Source: Mycobacterium sp. 1554424.7
Lineage (GTDB): Bacteria > Actinomycetota > Actinomycetes > Mycobacteriales > Mycobacteriaceae
Length of the DNA stretch: 64,000 nucleotides
Direction: 5' to 3'
Assembly: GCF_001665295.1 (NCBI RefSeq)
Contig: NZ_LZSE01000125.1
Span: forward strand, 49,358 to 113,357
The notes under the pieces are model-generated. The model saw nothing but the letters and a program-made list of their open reading frames with translations. It searched no databases and was not told the DNA's origin. Below, in pieces: positions 24,187-36,755 of this stretch; the first letter of the stretch is position 1, and every line of letters starts with the position of its first letter. The position numbers were made by a program, and so were the translations under genes.

Positions 24187-25767
24187 CTACGCCCTCGCGA
24201 CCCGTGCGTTGAGGTGCTTGAGGGCCGCCTCGGCGCCGTTCCACCCCGGGATGCCGGTCACCCCGGGACCGGGGTGGGTGCACTGCCCGCACAGGAAGAG
24301 CCCGTCGACCGGGGTGGCGAACTTGTCCGCGCCCTCGACGACGCGGCCGGTCCACAGCTGGTTGGGCTGCAGCAGGCCGTGCGAGTAGTCGCCGGCGTGC
24401 GCGCTGAAGGTGCTGCCGAAGTAGCGGTTGGAGAACACGACGCGGTTGGTGACAGAGTCGGCGAACCCGGGTGCGAAGCTGTCGAAGATGCGCACGCAGG
24501 TGTCGGCGTATTGCTCCTTCCAGCTTCGGTTTTCGTCGGCGTCCAGCCCGGTGGGGAAGTACGGGGTGAAGATGGTCGCGCTGTGCTTGCCCTCGGGTGC
24601 CAGTGACGAGTCGACCATGCTGGGGATGTACAGATACGTGGGCGGCGCGTCGGGTAGCTGTCCCTTGCGGTATTGCTCCCAGGCGTCGCTGATGTATTCC
24701 GGGGACGGCGCGTACGCGACAGTGGGACACCACTGGCCGTTGTCGTGCATGTAGGGCTGCAACCGCTCGATCCACTGGGGCGCTTGGTCAATGGTGAGAT
24801 GCGCCTGGATGTATCCCAGGTTGAAGTTGATCTCCTTGATCTTGCGGATGTAGTCGGGCGGAAAGTTCTGCGCGCCGGCCAGATTCACGAACGTGGTGTA
24901 CGGGTCGAGCGAGGACAGCACGGCATCGGCCGAAATCGTTGTGCCGTCGCGCAATTGGACCCCGGTGGCGCGGCCGTCGGTGACCAGGATGTCCTTGACG
25001 TGTTGTTTCATCTGCACCTCGGCGCCCAGCGATTCGGCGCGCCGGCACAGCGCGGTGCTCAGCGAGCCGATCCCGCCGCGCGGCATGATGTATTCGACGT
25101 TGCCGCCGCCAATCAGGTAGTGGTACAGGGTCGATGCGTTCGAGCCCGGTGTCCACGGGCCGCCGTCGAACGCGTCGATCGACATGGCCGCGAGCGAGCC
25201 CTGGATGCAGCGGGCCTGGTCGGGCGCCAGGAAGCGCCGGACCGTGTCCATCGTGCTGCCGTACCACATCTGGGCGAAATCGTGGCGGTCCTCGGGCGTG
25301 GGCTGGGCGGCGATCACCTCGATGATGTCCAGCGGCGGGCCGAACGCCGAGTCCACGAAATACGGTGCGAACCGGCCGATGTGGGCGAACAGGCCGCCCA
25401 GGGCCGCCGCGGTGTCGGCGCCGTGGTCGTCGAGCAGGTGGCGCGCCATGCGCTCGAGGTCGTTGTACATCACGAACGGGGTGTCGCCGGCGTCACCGAA
25501 CGTGCACGTCGAGGTCCACTGATTCATCAGCTCGAAGCCCCACTTGGTGAGCTCGAGCCGTTCGGTCATCTCCTGACGCCAGATCAGCACGGCCCAGGCG
25601 CCGACGCTGTGCTTGTAGCCGTCGAAGAGTTCGCGGGTGGCGGCCATCCCGCCGAGGAAGTGCGCCCGTTCCAGGACAAGCACTTTCGCGCCGCCCTTCG
25701 CCAGCACGTTGGCGGCGACCAGCCCGTTGTGACCGGCCCCGATGATGATCGCGTCATAGTCCGCCAT
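24187..25767 (-). CDS. FAD-dependent oxidoreductase of the phytoene dehydrogenase/CrtI-like family
   Basis: 526 residues. The N-terminal FAD motif AIIIGAGHNGLVAANVLAKGG is followed by VLVLERAHFLGGMAATRE, the pattern of carotenoid desaturase-like enzymes. The C-terminal FLCGQCTHPGPGVTGIPGWNGA is the matching FAD-binding end. The physiological substrate is not carotene-specific in this family; here it is unknown. GGAGGA six bases before the ATG is a strong ribosome site. A 22-bp perfect palindrome upstream is shared with the divergent TetR gene. Confidence 0.9.
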   Translation of the reverse strand: MADYDAIIIGAGHNGLVAANVLAKGGAKVLVLERAHFLGGMAATRELFDGYKHSVGAWAVLIWRQEMTERLELTKWGFELMNQWTSTCTFGDAGDTPFVMYNDLERMARHLLDDHGADTAAALGGLFAHIGRFAPYFVDSAFGPPLDIIEVIAAQPTPEDRHDFAQMWYGSTMDTVRRFLAPDQARCIQGSLAAMSIDAFDGGPWTPGSNASTLYHYLIGGGNVEYIMPRGGIGSLSTALCRRAESLGAEVQMKQHVKDILVTDGRATGVQLRDGTTISADAVLSSLDPYTTFVNLAGAQNFPPDYIRKIKEINFNLGYIQAHLTIDQAPQWIERLQPYMHDNGQWCPTVAYAPSPEYISDAWEQYRKGQLPDAPPTYLYIPSMVDSSLAPEGKHSATIFTPYFPTGLDADENRSWKEQYADTCVRIFDSFAPGFADSVTNRVVFSNRYFGSTFSAHAGDYSHGLLQPNQLWTGRVVEGADKFATPVDGLFLCGQCTHPGPGVTGIPGWNGAEAALKHLNARVARA

Positions 25768-25803
25768 GGCGACTCCTCCGGTGATGATCCGCAGACAGAA
25801 GGG

Positions 25804-25825
25804 ACAATGTCACATGTGACATTGT
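25804..25825. promoter_or_regulatory. Perfect 22-bp TetR operator before the FAD oxidoreductase
   Basis: ACAATGTCACA joined directly to its reverse complement TGTGACATTGT, without mismatch. A second, partial site GGTGACATT follows at 25835-25843, nearer the TetR start. Confidence 0.85.
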
Positions 25826-25862
25826 GGCGTCAATGGTGACATTTTCGTGGCATGCTGGCACC

Positions 25863-26465
25863 GTGGAATCTCGCAGACAGCGCACGCGTCAGGCGCTCCT
25901 ACAGGCGGCGATGAAGCGCTTCGTCGCCGACGGCGTGCACCGAACGAGCGTTTCCGATATCGCCGCCGACGTCGGAGTGACCGAGCGAACCTTCTATCGG
26001 CACTTCCCCTCGAAGCACGCGGTGATCTTCGCCGACTACGACATCGGCTTCGAATGGTTCGCCCGCGCGTTGGCGCTGCGCCCGCACGGGGAGCCCATCA
26101 CGGCGTCCGTGCGAAAGGCCATGGACGCCTTCCCCTTTGACTTCGCGATGGTCCGCGAAGCCGCCACCATCCGCTCGCGCGACCTCGACCAGGAGATCAT
26201 CACGAGCCACGTCCGGCGGATGCGCGATCAGGTCGCCGACGAGATCGCGCGCTTCATCCATGAACGATCGGCGCCCACTGCCGACGGCGCGATGATCGCC
26301 GACATCGCCGCGCACAGCCTGGCGACCGCGGTGTTCGTGGCACTGGAAGCGTGGATGGCCAAATGCGAGCACGACATCGACGACCTGGGTCGCCTGACGG
26401 ACATCGCGCTGAGCGCGTTGGAAGACGGCCTCACCCACACGTTGCGCAAGGTCGGGCTGGACTAG
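25863..26465 (+). CDS. TetR-family regulator, divergent from FAD oxidoreductase
   Basis: 200 residues from GTG 25863 (VESRRQRTRQALLQAAMKRF). The helix-turn-helix TSVSDIAADVGVTERTFYRHFPSKHAVI is a clear TetR match. It probably binds the perfect palindrome 25804-25825 and the partial site next to it, repressing itself and the FAD oxidoreductase. An in-frame upstream start would run into the operator and is less likely. Confidence 0.88.
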   Translation: MESRRQRTRQALLQAAMKRFVADGVHRTSVSDIAADVGVTERTFYRHFPSKHAVIFADYDIGFEWFARALALRPHGEPITASVRKAMDAFPFDFAMVREAATIRSRDLDQEIITSHVRRMRDQVADEIARFIHERSAPTADGAMIADIAAHSLATAVFVALEAWMAKCEHDIDDLGRLTDIALSALEDGLTHTLRKVGLD

Positions 26466-26480
26466 CGGCACGACACGCAA

Positions 26481-26528
26481 ACACAAGTTGTTGTGTTCCG
26501 CCGCCTTGTCGTACCCCAGGGGTAGTGT
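26481..26528 (+). promoter_or_regulatory. Paired NrdR boxes at the nrdF2 promoter
   Basis: Box 1 (26481-26496, ACACAAGTTGTTGTGT) is a perfect match to ACACWANNNNTWGTGT. Box 2 (26513-26528, ACCCCAGGGGTAGTGT) starts 32 bp later and contains the -10 TAGTGT. The layout is identical to that at nrdHIE. Confidence 0.8.
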
Positions 26529-26565
26529 TTGTGACCTAGACATCGAAGGCAAAACCGGCTGGTGA

Positions 26566-27549
<984 letters not shown>

Positions 27550-27589
27550 ACAGTTCGACGTCGCCCGGTCGACTCGCCACACTGATGCT

Positions 27590-28087
27590 GTGGACGTGAC
27601 GAGACGGCGATTTCTCGCCGGGGCAAGCGCGGGCGTGATGTCGATGGTCACGGTCGGGGCATTCGCCGAGGGCACGTCGTCGGCATCGCCTGATAGCGGC
27701 TTCGCCGTGACCCACAGCGACGCCGAGTGGCAAAGACTGCTGACCCCGGCCCAATACAACGTGTTGCGTAACGCGGGCACCGAGGCTCCGTTCACCAGCC
27801 CACTCAACGACGAACACCGTCGCGGCGTGTTTGGTTGCGCGGGGTGCGGGCTGCACCTCTACTCCTCGGACACGAAGTTCGACAGCGGCACCGGTTGGCC
27901 GAGCTTCTGGAAGGCCCTGGACAACGCGGTGCTGCAACGCCCGGACGCCAGCCTGGGCGTGATGCGCACCGAAGTTCTCTGCAGCCAATGCGGCGGGCAC
28001 CTCGGCCACGTGTTCAACGACGGACCGCCGCCGACCGGTCTCCGGTACTGCATGAACGGCGTCGCTCTGACCTTCCAGGCCCTCTGA
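27590..28087 (+). CDS. msrB: Tat-exported methionine-R-sulfoxide reductase MsrB
   Basis: 165 residues. A twin-arginine signal (VTRRRFLAGASAGVMSMVTVGAFA) precedes a full MsrB domain. The zinc site is two CxxC motifs (CAGC, CSQC), and the catalytic Cys lies in [11 protein letters not shown]. Reduces R-methionine sulfoxide in proteins; export means that it should repair cell-envelope proteins, unlike the usual cytoplasmic MsrB. The start is GTG 27590, with GTG 27596 possible. The last 118 bases are duplicated at 30365-30482. Confidence 0.92.
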   Translation: MDVTRRRFLAGASAGVMSMVTVGAFAEGTSSASPDSGFAVTHSDAEWQRLLTPAQYNVLRNAGTEAPFTSPLNDEHRRGVFGCAGCGLHLYSSDTKFDSGTGWPSFWKALDNAVLQRPDASLGVMRTEVLCSQCGGHLGHVFNDGPPPTGLRYCMNGVALTFQAL

Positions 28088-28312
28088 GCCGCTCAAGTGG
28101 GTCGAGCCGGTAAATCTGCAGACAAAGTGCGAGTAGTTGCCTGCAGATTTACAGGCTCGGCGTTGCAGGCCGGGCAGGATGAACAGCGTGAGCAGTGACG
28201 ACCCCGTGGGTGCGGCGGACTTCCGTCGCGCGTTGGCGTTGATTCAGCACGGCGAGCGCGGCGACGAAGCGGGCATGCGCGTCATCGTCGACGACGAAGT
28301 CATCCCGGCCGG
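27970..28312 (+). repeat. 343-bp direct repeat, copy 1
   Basis: Covers the last 39 codons of msrB, the intergenic hairpin and the first 44 codons of the next gene. Copy 2 is at 30365-30707, 2395 bp downstream, without gaps and with nine mismatches by my count (about 97% identity). Confidence 0.95.
28103..28159. terminator. Long hairpin after msrB
   Basis: Arms CGAGCCGGTAAATCTGCAG (28103-28121) and CTGCAGATTTACAGGCTCG (28141-28159), 19 bases with one mismatch, 19-base loop. A second copy lies within the duplicate at 30498-30554. Probably ends the msrB transcript. Confidence 0.65.
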
Positions 28313-28679
28313 CCGGCTGCCGCAGCTGATCCGCGCCACCGTCTCGATCCTGTGGCAACTGGTGGCTCAGCTGTGCGATCCGGACGAAGTCGCCGAGATC
28401 GGCGAGACCCTCACCCTGGCGGCGGCTCCCGACCAGGTCGATCTCGACCGCGACAACCGACTGGTGGCCAGGATGGCGATGGCGCAGCATTCGGGAGATG
28501 TCGGCGCCGAGTATGGGGTGCTCCGTGACGCGGCCACCGCGCCCGACGGACTGGTGCGGCTCGCGCTCACCGCCGCCGGTGTGGTCTCGGCGATGCTGCC
28601 CCAGTTACGCACTGCAGCCGGCCGGCAGCTGGTCAACAACTTGGCGATGCAAGCGTCGCGCGAAGAGAACAGCCGATGA
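28179..28679 (+). CDS. Conserved hypothetical protein
   Basis: 166 residues, soluble and mostly helical by composition (DFRRALALIQHGERGDEAGMRVIVDDEVIPAGRLPQLIRATVSILWQL). No recognised family or catalytic motif. ATG 28179 chosen; GTG 28188 is close by. Its first 44 codons are repeated in the fragment at 30574. It lies between msrB and a DUF3349 gene on the same strand. Confidence 0.65.
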   Translation: MNSVSSDDPVGAADFRRALALIQHGERGDEAGMRVIVDDEVIPAGRLPQLIRATVSILWQLVAQLCDPDEVAEIGETLTLAAAPDQVDLDRDNRLVARMAMAQHSGDVGAEYGVLRDAATAPDGLVRLALTAAGVVSAMLPQLRTAAGRQLVNNLAMQASREENSR

Positions 28680-28786
28680 GCAGGCTGCATCGTGTGTTTC
28701 TGCGGCAGATGTTCGGGTCGTGAACGGCGCATGAATTGTGGGTCGGGTGCGAGGCCCTACAAGCGTGCCGACGTGAGACTTATTGG

Positions 28787-29212
28787 GTGACTTCAACCCA
28801 CGCGAACCACAAGCACGCCAAGTTTCTCAAGTCAGTGATCCGTTGGCTGGACGTCGGGTACCCGCAGGGCGTTCCCGGGCCGGACCAGGTGGCCCTGTTC
28901 GCCCTTCTCAGGAGCACGCCACTGACGCAGGATCAGCTGGAAGAAGTGGTGGAAAACGTCATCGCGAAGCATCGCGCCGACGGCGACGGGACGATCAGCA
29001 AGGACGAGATCTCCGAGTTCATCACCAAGACCACCCACCACGACCCCGGCCGGGAGAACATCATCCGGGTGGCCGCCACGCTGGCCGCCGCCGGTTGGCC
29101 GCTGGCCGGCATCGACGTCAGCGAGGTTATCCCCGGCGACGAGCACGGCGAGGCGGCCGAGGAGATCGCGTGCCGCCGTGACGATGTCGCCGAGGGCGCC
29201 TCACAGGGTTGA
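28787..29212 (+). CDS. DUF3349 family protein (Rv3046c-like)
   Basis: 141 residues, small acidic helical protein. [47 protein letters not shown] and [14 protein letters not shown] match the DUF3349 pattern of mycobacteria. Function unknown. GTG 28787 ([10 protein letters not shown]) chosen because the conserved part starts soon after; the C-terminal 30 residues extend beyond the domain. Its 3' end overlaps the convergent adhC end by 12 bases. Confidence 0.8.
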   Translation: MTSTHANHKHAKFLKSVIRWLDVGYPQGVPGPDQVALFALLRSTPLTQDQLEEVVENVIAKHRADGDGTISKDEISEFITKTTHHDPGRENIIRVAATLAAAGWPLAGIDVSEVIPGDEHGEAAEEIACRRDDVAEGASQG

Positions 29213-30241
29213 GATGTCGATGACGAAGCGGTAGCGCACGTCGCTGGCTAGCACGCGCTCGTAGGCCTCGTTCACGTAGTCCGCTTCGATGACCTCGATC
29301 TCGGGCGTCACGTCGTGCTCGGCGCAGAAGTCGAGCATCTCCTGCGTCTCGGCGATGCCGCCGATGTTGGACCCGGACAGGCTGCGCCGCGCCAGGGCCA
29401 GCGGGAAGGCGTGCACCTGCATGGGGTGCTCGGGGATGCCCAGCTCGACCAGGGTGCCGTCGACGTCGAGCAGGCTCACGTAGTCGTCGAGCGGCAAGTT
29501 CGCGGACACGGTGTTCAGGATCAGGTCGAAGCTGCCGCGCAGCTTCTTGAAGGTGTCGGGGTCGGCGGTCGCGTAGTAGTGGCTGGCGCCCAGGCGCAGG
29601 CCGTCCTCCATCTTCTTCAGCGACTGGGACAGCACGCTCACCTCGGCGCCCATCGCGGCGCCCAGCTTGACGCCCATGTGCCCGAGGCCGCCCAGACCGA
29701 CGATCGCCAGCCGGGTGTCCGGCCCGGCCTTCCAGTGCCGCAGCGGCGAGAACAGCGTGATGCCGGCGCACAGCAGCGGCGCGGCCTTGTCCAGCGGCAG
29801 CGAGTCGGGGATGCGCACGACGAAGTTCTCGTCGACGACGATCGCCTGGCTGTAGCCGCCCTGCGTCGGCGTGCCGTCCTTGTCGATGGAGTTGTATGTG
29901 AAGGTCGCGCCCGGCTTGCAGTACTGCTCGAGGCCGGCCTGGCAGCTGCTGCACTGACCGCAGGAGTTCACCATGCAGCCCACGCCGACGTGGTCGCCCG
30001 CCTTGTACTTGGTGACCTCGGCGCCCACCTCGGTCACCACACCGGCGATCTCGTGGCCGACGACCACGGGGTAGTTCGGCACGCCCCATTCGCCTTTGGC
30101 GGTGTGGATGTCGGAGTGGCAGATCCCGGCGTATTTGATGTCGATGACGACGTCGCGCGGGCCGGGGTCGCGACGTTCGATGGTGGTCTTGGTCAGCGGG
30201 GCGGTCGCCGACGTGGCGGCGTACGCCGAAACTGTGCTCAT
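29201..30241 (-). CDS. adhC: Zinc-dependent alcohol dehydrogenase AdhC
   Basis: 346 residues, the same length as M. tuberculosis AdhC (Rv3045). The catalytic zinc site is CHSD...GHE; the structural zinc site is four cysteines in [15 protein letters not shown]; the NADP-binding loop is [14 protein letters not shown]. Related enzymes are NADP-dependent cinnamyl-type alcohol dehydrogenases acting on aldehydes and lipids. ATG 30241 has AGAGGGA upstream; a TTG codon sits just before it. It is flanked by the two copies of the 343-bp repeat. Confidence 0.94.
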   Translation of the reverse strand: MSTVSAYAATSATAPLTKTTIERRDPGPRDVVIDIKYAGICHSDIHTAKGEWGVPNYPVVVGHEIAGVVTEVGAEVTKYKAGDHVGVGCMVNSCGQCSSCQAGLEQYCKPGATFTYNSIDKDGTPTQGGYSQAIVVDENFVVRIPDSLPLDKAAPLLCAGITLFSPLRHWKAGPDTRLAIVGLGGLGHMGVKLGAAMGAEVSVLSQSLKKMEDGLRLGASHYYATADPDTFKKLRGSFDLILNTVSANLPLDDYVSLLDVDGTLVELGIPEHPMQVHAFPLALARRSLSGSNIGGIAETQEMLDFCAEHDVTPEIEVIEADYVNEAYERVLASDVRYRFVIDISTL

Positions 30242-30365
30242 CAATATCCCTCTTTTGATCTCGGTGCTTCCCGAAGAAGTTTAGCTAAGGTAATTTTCTC
30301 CGGCCACCTGGCGGTGGCGCACCGAACACCAGCCTATGACGCGCCGGGCGACCGGGCCGCCCCGC

Positions 30366-30482
30366 GAAGTTCTCTGCAGCCAATGCGGCGGCCACCTCGG
30401 CCACGTGTTCGACGACGGACCGCCGCCGACCGGTCTCCGGTACTGCATGAACGGCGTCGCTCTGACCTTCCAGGCTCTCTGA
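30366..30482 (+). pseudogene. msrB 3' fragment
   Basis: Codons 128 to stop of msrB (GluValLeuCys...PheGlnAlaLeu-stop) preserved in frame, including the catalytic RYCMNG, but with no start or N-terminal part. One change (Asn to Asp) in HVFNDG. A by-product of the duplication. Confidence 0.85.
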
Positions 30483-30497
30483 GCCGCTCAAGTGCGT

Positions 30498-30554
30498 CGA
30501 GCCGGTAAATCTGCAGACAAAGTGCGAGTAGTTGCCTGCAGATTTACAGGCTCG
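30498..30554. repeat. Long hairpin, duplicated copy
   Basis: Same inverted repeat as at 28103-28159, carried by repeat copy 2. Confidence 0.6.
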
Positions 30555-30573
30555 ACGTTGCAGGCCGGGCAGG

Positions 30574-30762
30574 ATGAACAGCGTGAGCAGTGACGACCCC
30601 GTCGGTGCGGCGGACTTCCGTCGCGCGTTGGCGCTGATTCAGCACGGCGAGCGCGGCGACGAAGCGGGCATGCGTGTCATCGTCGACGACGAAGTCATCC
30701 CGGCTGGGGACATAAGGGGTCGAGTTACTCCGGGCCCCAAGCCGATCGGTGACCCTAGTTGA
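30574..30762 (+). pseudogene. 5' fragment of the hypothetical gene at 28179
   Basis: A 62-codon frame: about 44 codons identical or nearly so to the start of the gene at 28179, then unrelated sequence (DIRGRVTPGPKPIGDPS) to a stop. It retains the ATG and upstream sequence, so it could be expressed as a truncated product. Overlaps the end of fecB. Confidence 0.7.
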
Positions 30763-31846
30763 TCGGGGCGTTGAGCAGGCGCAGGTCGTCGACGATGCCG
30801 CGGGCCGCGATCAGGCCCTCGCCGGTTTGCCAGATCTCGTCGTTGACGACGTAGACGCGGTTGTCGTGATTGGCGGAGAGCTTGCGCCAGGGGTTGCTGT
30901 CCAGCACGGTGGCGGCGCGATCCGCGGCGGCCGGGGTGGCGCACGACAGGTAGATGACGTCGGCGTCGGCGGCGGAGAGGTCCGGGTTTTTCGCGAGGTC
31001 GGCGTCGGTGGCGCCGATCTCGATGTAGGGCTTGTCGGTGAACCGCTGCGCGGCCGGCCGGTCCACCCCGACCGCGCCGAGCACGCTGGCCGGGAAATTG
31101 TTGGCCCCGTACACGCGGATCGTGGTGGTGGTCAGCTGCACGATCGACGCCTGGAAGTGGGACGCGTCGTGCGCCGCCCCGATCTGGGTGGCCCGCTGCG
31201 CGAAGCCGGCGATCAGGGAGTCGACGGCGCCGGTGCGCGCGGTGGCGGCGCCGACGCCACGCAGGTTGTCCTGCCAGGCCGCGCCGGGCGCCGCCGTGAA
31301 CACCGTGGGGGCGATCGCGGCGAGCTGCGGGTACAGCTTGGGGGTCAAGCCCTGCGATCCCAGGATCAGGTCGGGGTGAGCGGCGGCGACGGCGCCCAGG
31401 TCCGGGTTGGTGCGGGTCCCGGCGCCGGGCAGCCCGTGCACCGCGCCGCCCAGGTACGACGGCTGGGCCGACGAGCCGTCGGGGAGCGCGGAGGCGACCA
31501 CGCGCGATTGCAGGCCGAGCGCGCACAGGGCGTCGAGCTGGTCGCCGGAGAGCACCACGATCCGCCGCGCCTCCGCGGGGACGGAGACCGTGTCGGGGGC
31601 GACGCCGGCGGCATTGCGGGCCTGTCGGGTGGGCGGCCCGGGATCGGCCGCGGCGGCGTCGCGCGCGCAGGACTCGTCGGGCTTGCGATCGTTGCCCAAC
31701 ACGCCGGCGCCCGCGATCTGGGTGGTGGGAGTGATCAGCGATCGGGTAGACGCGCTGTTTCCGGAGCCGCCGGACCCGCATGCGCCGCAGGCCAGGACGG
31801 TCACGGCCAGAACGGCTGCGGCCATGGACGATCGCCTTCCCAGCAC
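30755..31846 (-). CDS. fecB: Fe(III)-siderophore-binding lipoprotein FecB
   Basis: 363 residues, periplasmic-binding-protein fold, matching M. tuberculosis FecB (Rv3044). It has an N-terminal signal with a cysteine-rich lipobox region (VTVLACGACGSGG), then ITPTTQIAGAGVLGNDRKPDESCA, RIVVLSGDQLDALCALGL and HPDLILGSQGLTPKLYPQLAAIAPTV, typical of iron-siderophore binding proteins. No permease or ATPase lies next to it. GTG 31846 or ATG 31825 may be the start; the latter has GGGAAGG upstream. Confidence 0.92.
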   Translation of the reverse strand: MLGRRSSMAAAVLAVTVLACGACGSGGSGNSASTRSLITPTTQIAGAGVLGNDRKPDESCARDAAAADPGPPTRQARNAAGVAPDTVSVPAEARRIVVLSGDQLDALCALGLQSRVVASALPDGSSAQPSYLGGAVHGLPGAGTRTNPDLGAVAAAHPDLILGSQGLTPKLYPQLAAIAPTVFTAAPGAAWQDNLRGVGAATARTGAVDSLIAGFAQRATQIGAAHDASHFQASIVQLTTTTIRVYGANNFPASVLGAVGVDRPAAQRFTDKPYIEIGATDADLAKNPDLSAADADVIYLSCATPAAADRAATVLDSNPWRKLSANHDNRVYVVNDEIWQTGEGLIAARGIVDDLRLLNAPIN

Positions 31847-31986
31847 GCGTTCGACGCTAACATCCGGCGGCTCGGAGGCCTTTTACGACAGTTTGTAGGA
31901 CTGCCCCTGACGGGCGGTTCTTCGGAGGCTAAGATTCGGAGTCAATACTGGGTTCGGGCCCTGTCCGACGATGTTTGGAGGAGCTG

Positions 31987-35009
<3,023 letters not shown>

Positions 35010-35061
35010 TGGCGATCGCGGTACGGCACGATGGGCGGGTGCCCGAAACAGGAAGTCGGAG

Positions 35062-35937
35062 GTGAGACCCGAGGATTCGCGAGAATCCGAGGGTAGAGCC
35101 GACCAAACGGCCGAGGCAGCGGACCCCGATCTGCTGATCGACTTCAGAAACGTGTCGCTGCAGCGCGATGGACGCACCCTGGTCGGGCCGGTGGATTGGG
35201 CCGTGGAGCTCGACGAGCGCTGGGTGATCATCGGGCCCAACGGCGCCGGCAAGACGTCGCTGCTGCGCATCGCCGCCGCCAGCGAGCACCCGTCGTCGGG
35301 TGTGGCGTTCGTGCTCGGGGAGCGGCTGGGTCGGGTCGACGTGTCCGAGCTGCGGTCGCGGATCGGGCTCAGCTCGTCGGCGCTGGCGCAGCGGATCCCC
35401 ACCGACGAAGTGGTGCGCGACCTCGTGGTGTCGGCAGGCTACGCCGTGTTGGGTCGATGGCGCGAGCGCTACGAGGACGTCGACTACCGCCGGGCGATCG
35501 ACATGCTGGAAAGCCTTGGCGCCGAGCACCTCGCGGAGCGCACCTACGGGACCCTGTCGGAGGGGGAGCGCAAGCGGGTGCTGATCGCCCGCGCGTTGAT
35601 GACCGACCCGGAACTGCTGCTGCTCGACGAGCCCGCCGCCGGCCTGGACCTGGGCGGGCGAGAAGAGCTGGTGGCCCGGCTGGCCGACCTGGCCGCCGAC
35701 CCCGATGCGCCCGCGCTGGTGCTGGTCACCCACCACGTCGAGGAGGTGCCGCCCGGCTTCAGCCACTGCATGCTGCTGTCGGAGGCCCGCGTGGTCGCCG
35801 CCGGTTTGCTGTCCGACGTGCTGACCTCCGAGAACCTGTCCGCCGCGTTCGGCCAGTCGATCGCCCTCGACGTCGTCGACGGGCGCTATTTCGCCCGACG
35901 GGTTCGCACCCGTGCGGCCCACCGGAGGCAGCTATGA
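35062..35937 (+). CDS. ABC transporter ATP-binding protein (Rv3041c-like)
   Basis: 291 residues. Walker A GPNGAGKTS, Q-loop region GLSSSALAQ, ABC signature LSEGERKR, Walker B LLLLDEPAAG and H-loop VTHHVEE. No permease gene is adjacent, so partner and substrate are unknown; similar stand-alone ATPases exist in mycobacteria. GTG 35062 with GTCGGAG upstream. Its TGA overlaps the ATG of the NUDIX gene (ATGA). Confidence 0.92.
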   Translation: MRPEDSRESEGRADQTAEAADPDLLIDFRNVSLQRDGRTLVGPVDWAVELDERWVIIGPNGAGKTSLLRIAAASEHPSSGVAFVLGERLGRVDVSELRSRIGLSSSALAQRIPTDEVVRDLVVSAGYAVLGRWRERYEDVDYRRAIDMLESLGAEHLAERTYGTLSEGERKRVLIARALMTDPELLLLDEPAAGLDLGGREELVARLADLAADPDAPALVLVTHHVEEVPPGFSHCMLLSEARVVAAGLLSDVLTSENLSAAFGQSIALDVVDGRYFARRVRTRAAHRRQL

Positions 35938-36755
35938 GTACACCGCTGGATCCGCCACCCCTGGTCCCCAGGCCCGCGGCGACCGTGATGCTGGTCCGCG
36001 ATGAGCCGGAGGGTTTGGCGGTCTTCCTGATGCGCCGGCACGCCCGGATGGAGTTCGCCGCGGGCACCATGGTGTTCCCCGGCGGCGGCGTCGACGACCG
36101 CGACCGCAACGCCGACATCGCGTGGGCGGGGCCGCCGCCGGCGTGGTGGGCGCAGCGGTTCGGCATCGAACCCGACCTGGCCGAGGCGCTGGTCTGCGCC
36201 GCCGCCCGCGAGACCTTCGAGGAATCGGGGGTGCTGTTCGCGGGACCGGCCGGAGCCCCGGACAGCATCGTCGGCGACGCCTCGGTGTACGGCGACGCGC
36301 GCCGCGCGCTGGCCGACGGGACGCTGTCCTTCGCGGACTTCCTGCGCCGCGAAAACCTGGAACTGCGATCCGACCTGCTGCGGCCGTGGGCCAACTGGGT
36401 GACCCCGGAGGCCGAGCGCACCCGCCGCTACGACACCTATTTCTTCGTCGGCGCCCTGCCGGAGGGGCAGCGGGCCGACGGCCAGAACACCGAGTCCGAC
36501 CGCGCGGGCTGGACGACGCCGCGGGCCGCGATCGACGACTTCGCCTCGGGCCGTTGCTTCCTGCTGCCGCCGACCTGGACGCAGCTGGACTCGCTGGCCG
36601 GTCGCACCGTCGCCGACGTGCTGGCCGTCGAGCGCCAGATCGTCACGGTGCAGCCGCACCTCGAGATCCAGGGCGACAACTGGATTTTCGAGTTCTTCGA
36701 CTCCGACCGCTACCACCAGGCCCGCGAGGCGGGCGGCATGGGGTGGCGGCATTGA
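35934..36755 (+). CDS. NUDIX hydrolase (Rv3040c-like)
   Basis: 273 residues. The NUDIX box is split: GGGVDDRDR starts it, and after an insertion of about 35 residues comes [18 protein letters not shown] with the REx2-3EExG core, the pattern of the human NUDT19/CoA-hydrolase-like group. It probably hydrolyses a CoA derivative or other nucleoside diphosphate, consistent with echA17 next to it (inference). ATG 35934 overlaps the previous stop; its own TGA overlaps the TTG of echA17. Confidence 0.88.
   Translation: MSTPLDPPPLVPRPAATVMLVRDEPEGLAVFLMRRHARMEFAAGTMVFPGGGVDDRDRNADIAWAGPPPAWWAQRFGIEPDLAEALVCAAARETFEESGVLFAGPAGAPDSIVGDASVYGDARRALADGTLSFADFLRRENLELRSDLLRPWANWVTPEAERTRRYDTYFFVGALPEGQRADGQNTESDRAGWTTPRAAIDDFASGRCFLLPPTWTQLDSLAGRTVADVLAVERQIVTVQPHLEIQGDNWIFEFFDSDRYHQAREAGGMGWRH

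Larger units (their letters stand above)
30365..30707 (+). repeat. 343-bp direct repeat, copy 2
   Basis: Ungapped near-copy of 27970-28312. The joins at both ends are abrupt: unrelated bases lie before CGAAGTTCTC and after CATCCCGGC. It separates adhC from fecB. Confidence 0.95.

Noticed and set aside
30245-30364. Possible extra gene between adhC and the repeat
   Set aside because: Only the adhC promoter region and unrelated sequence; no start/stop pair with protein-like composition.
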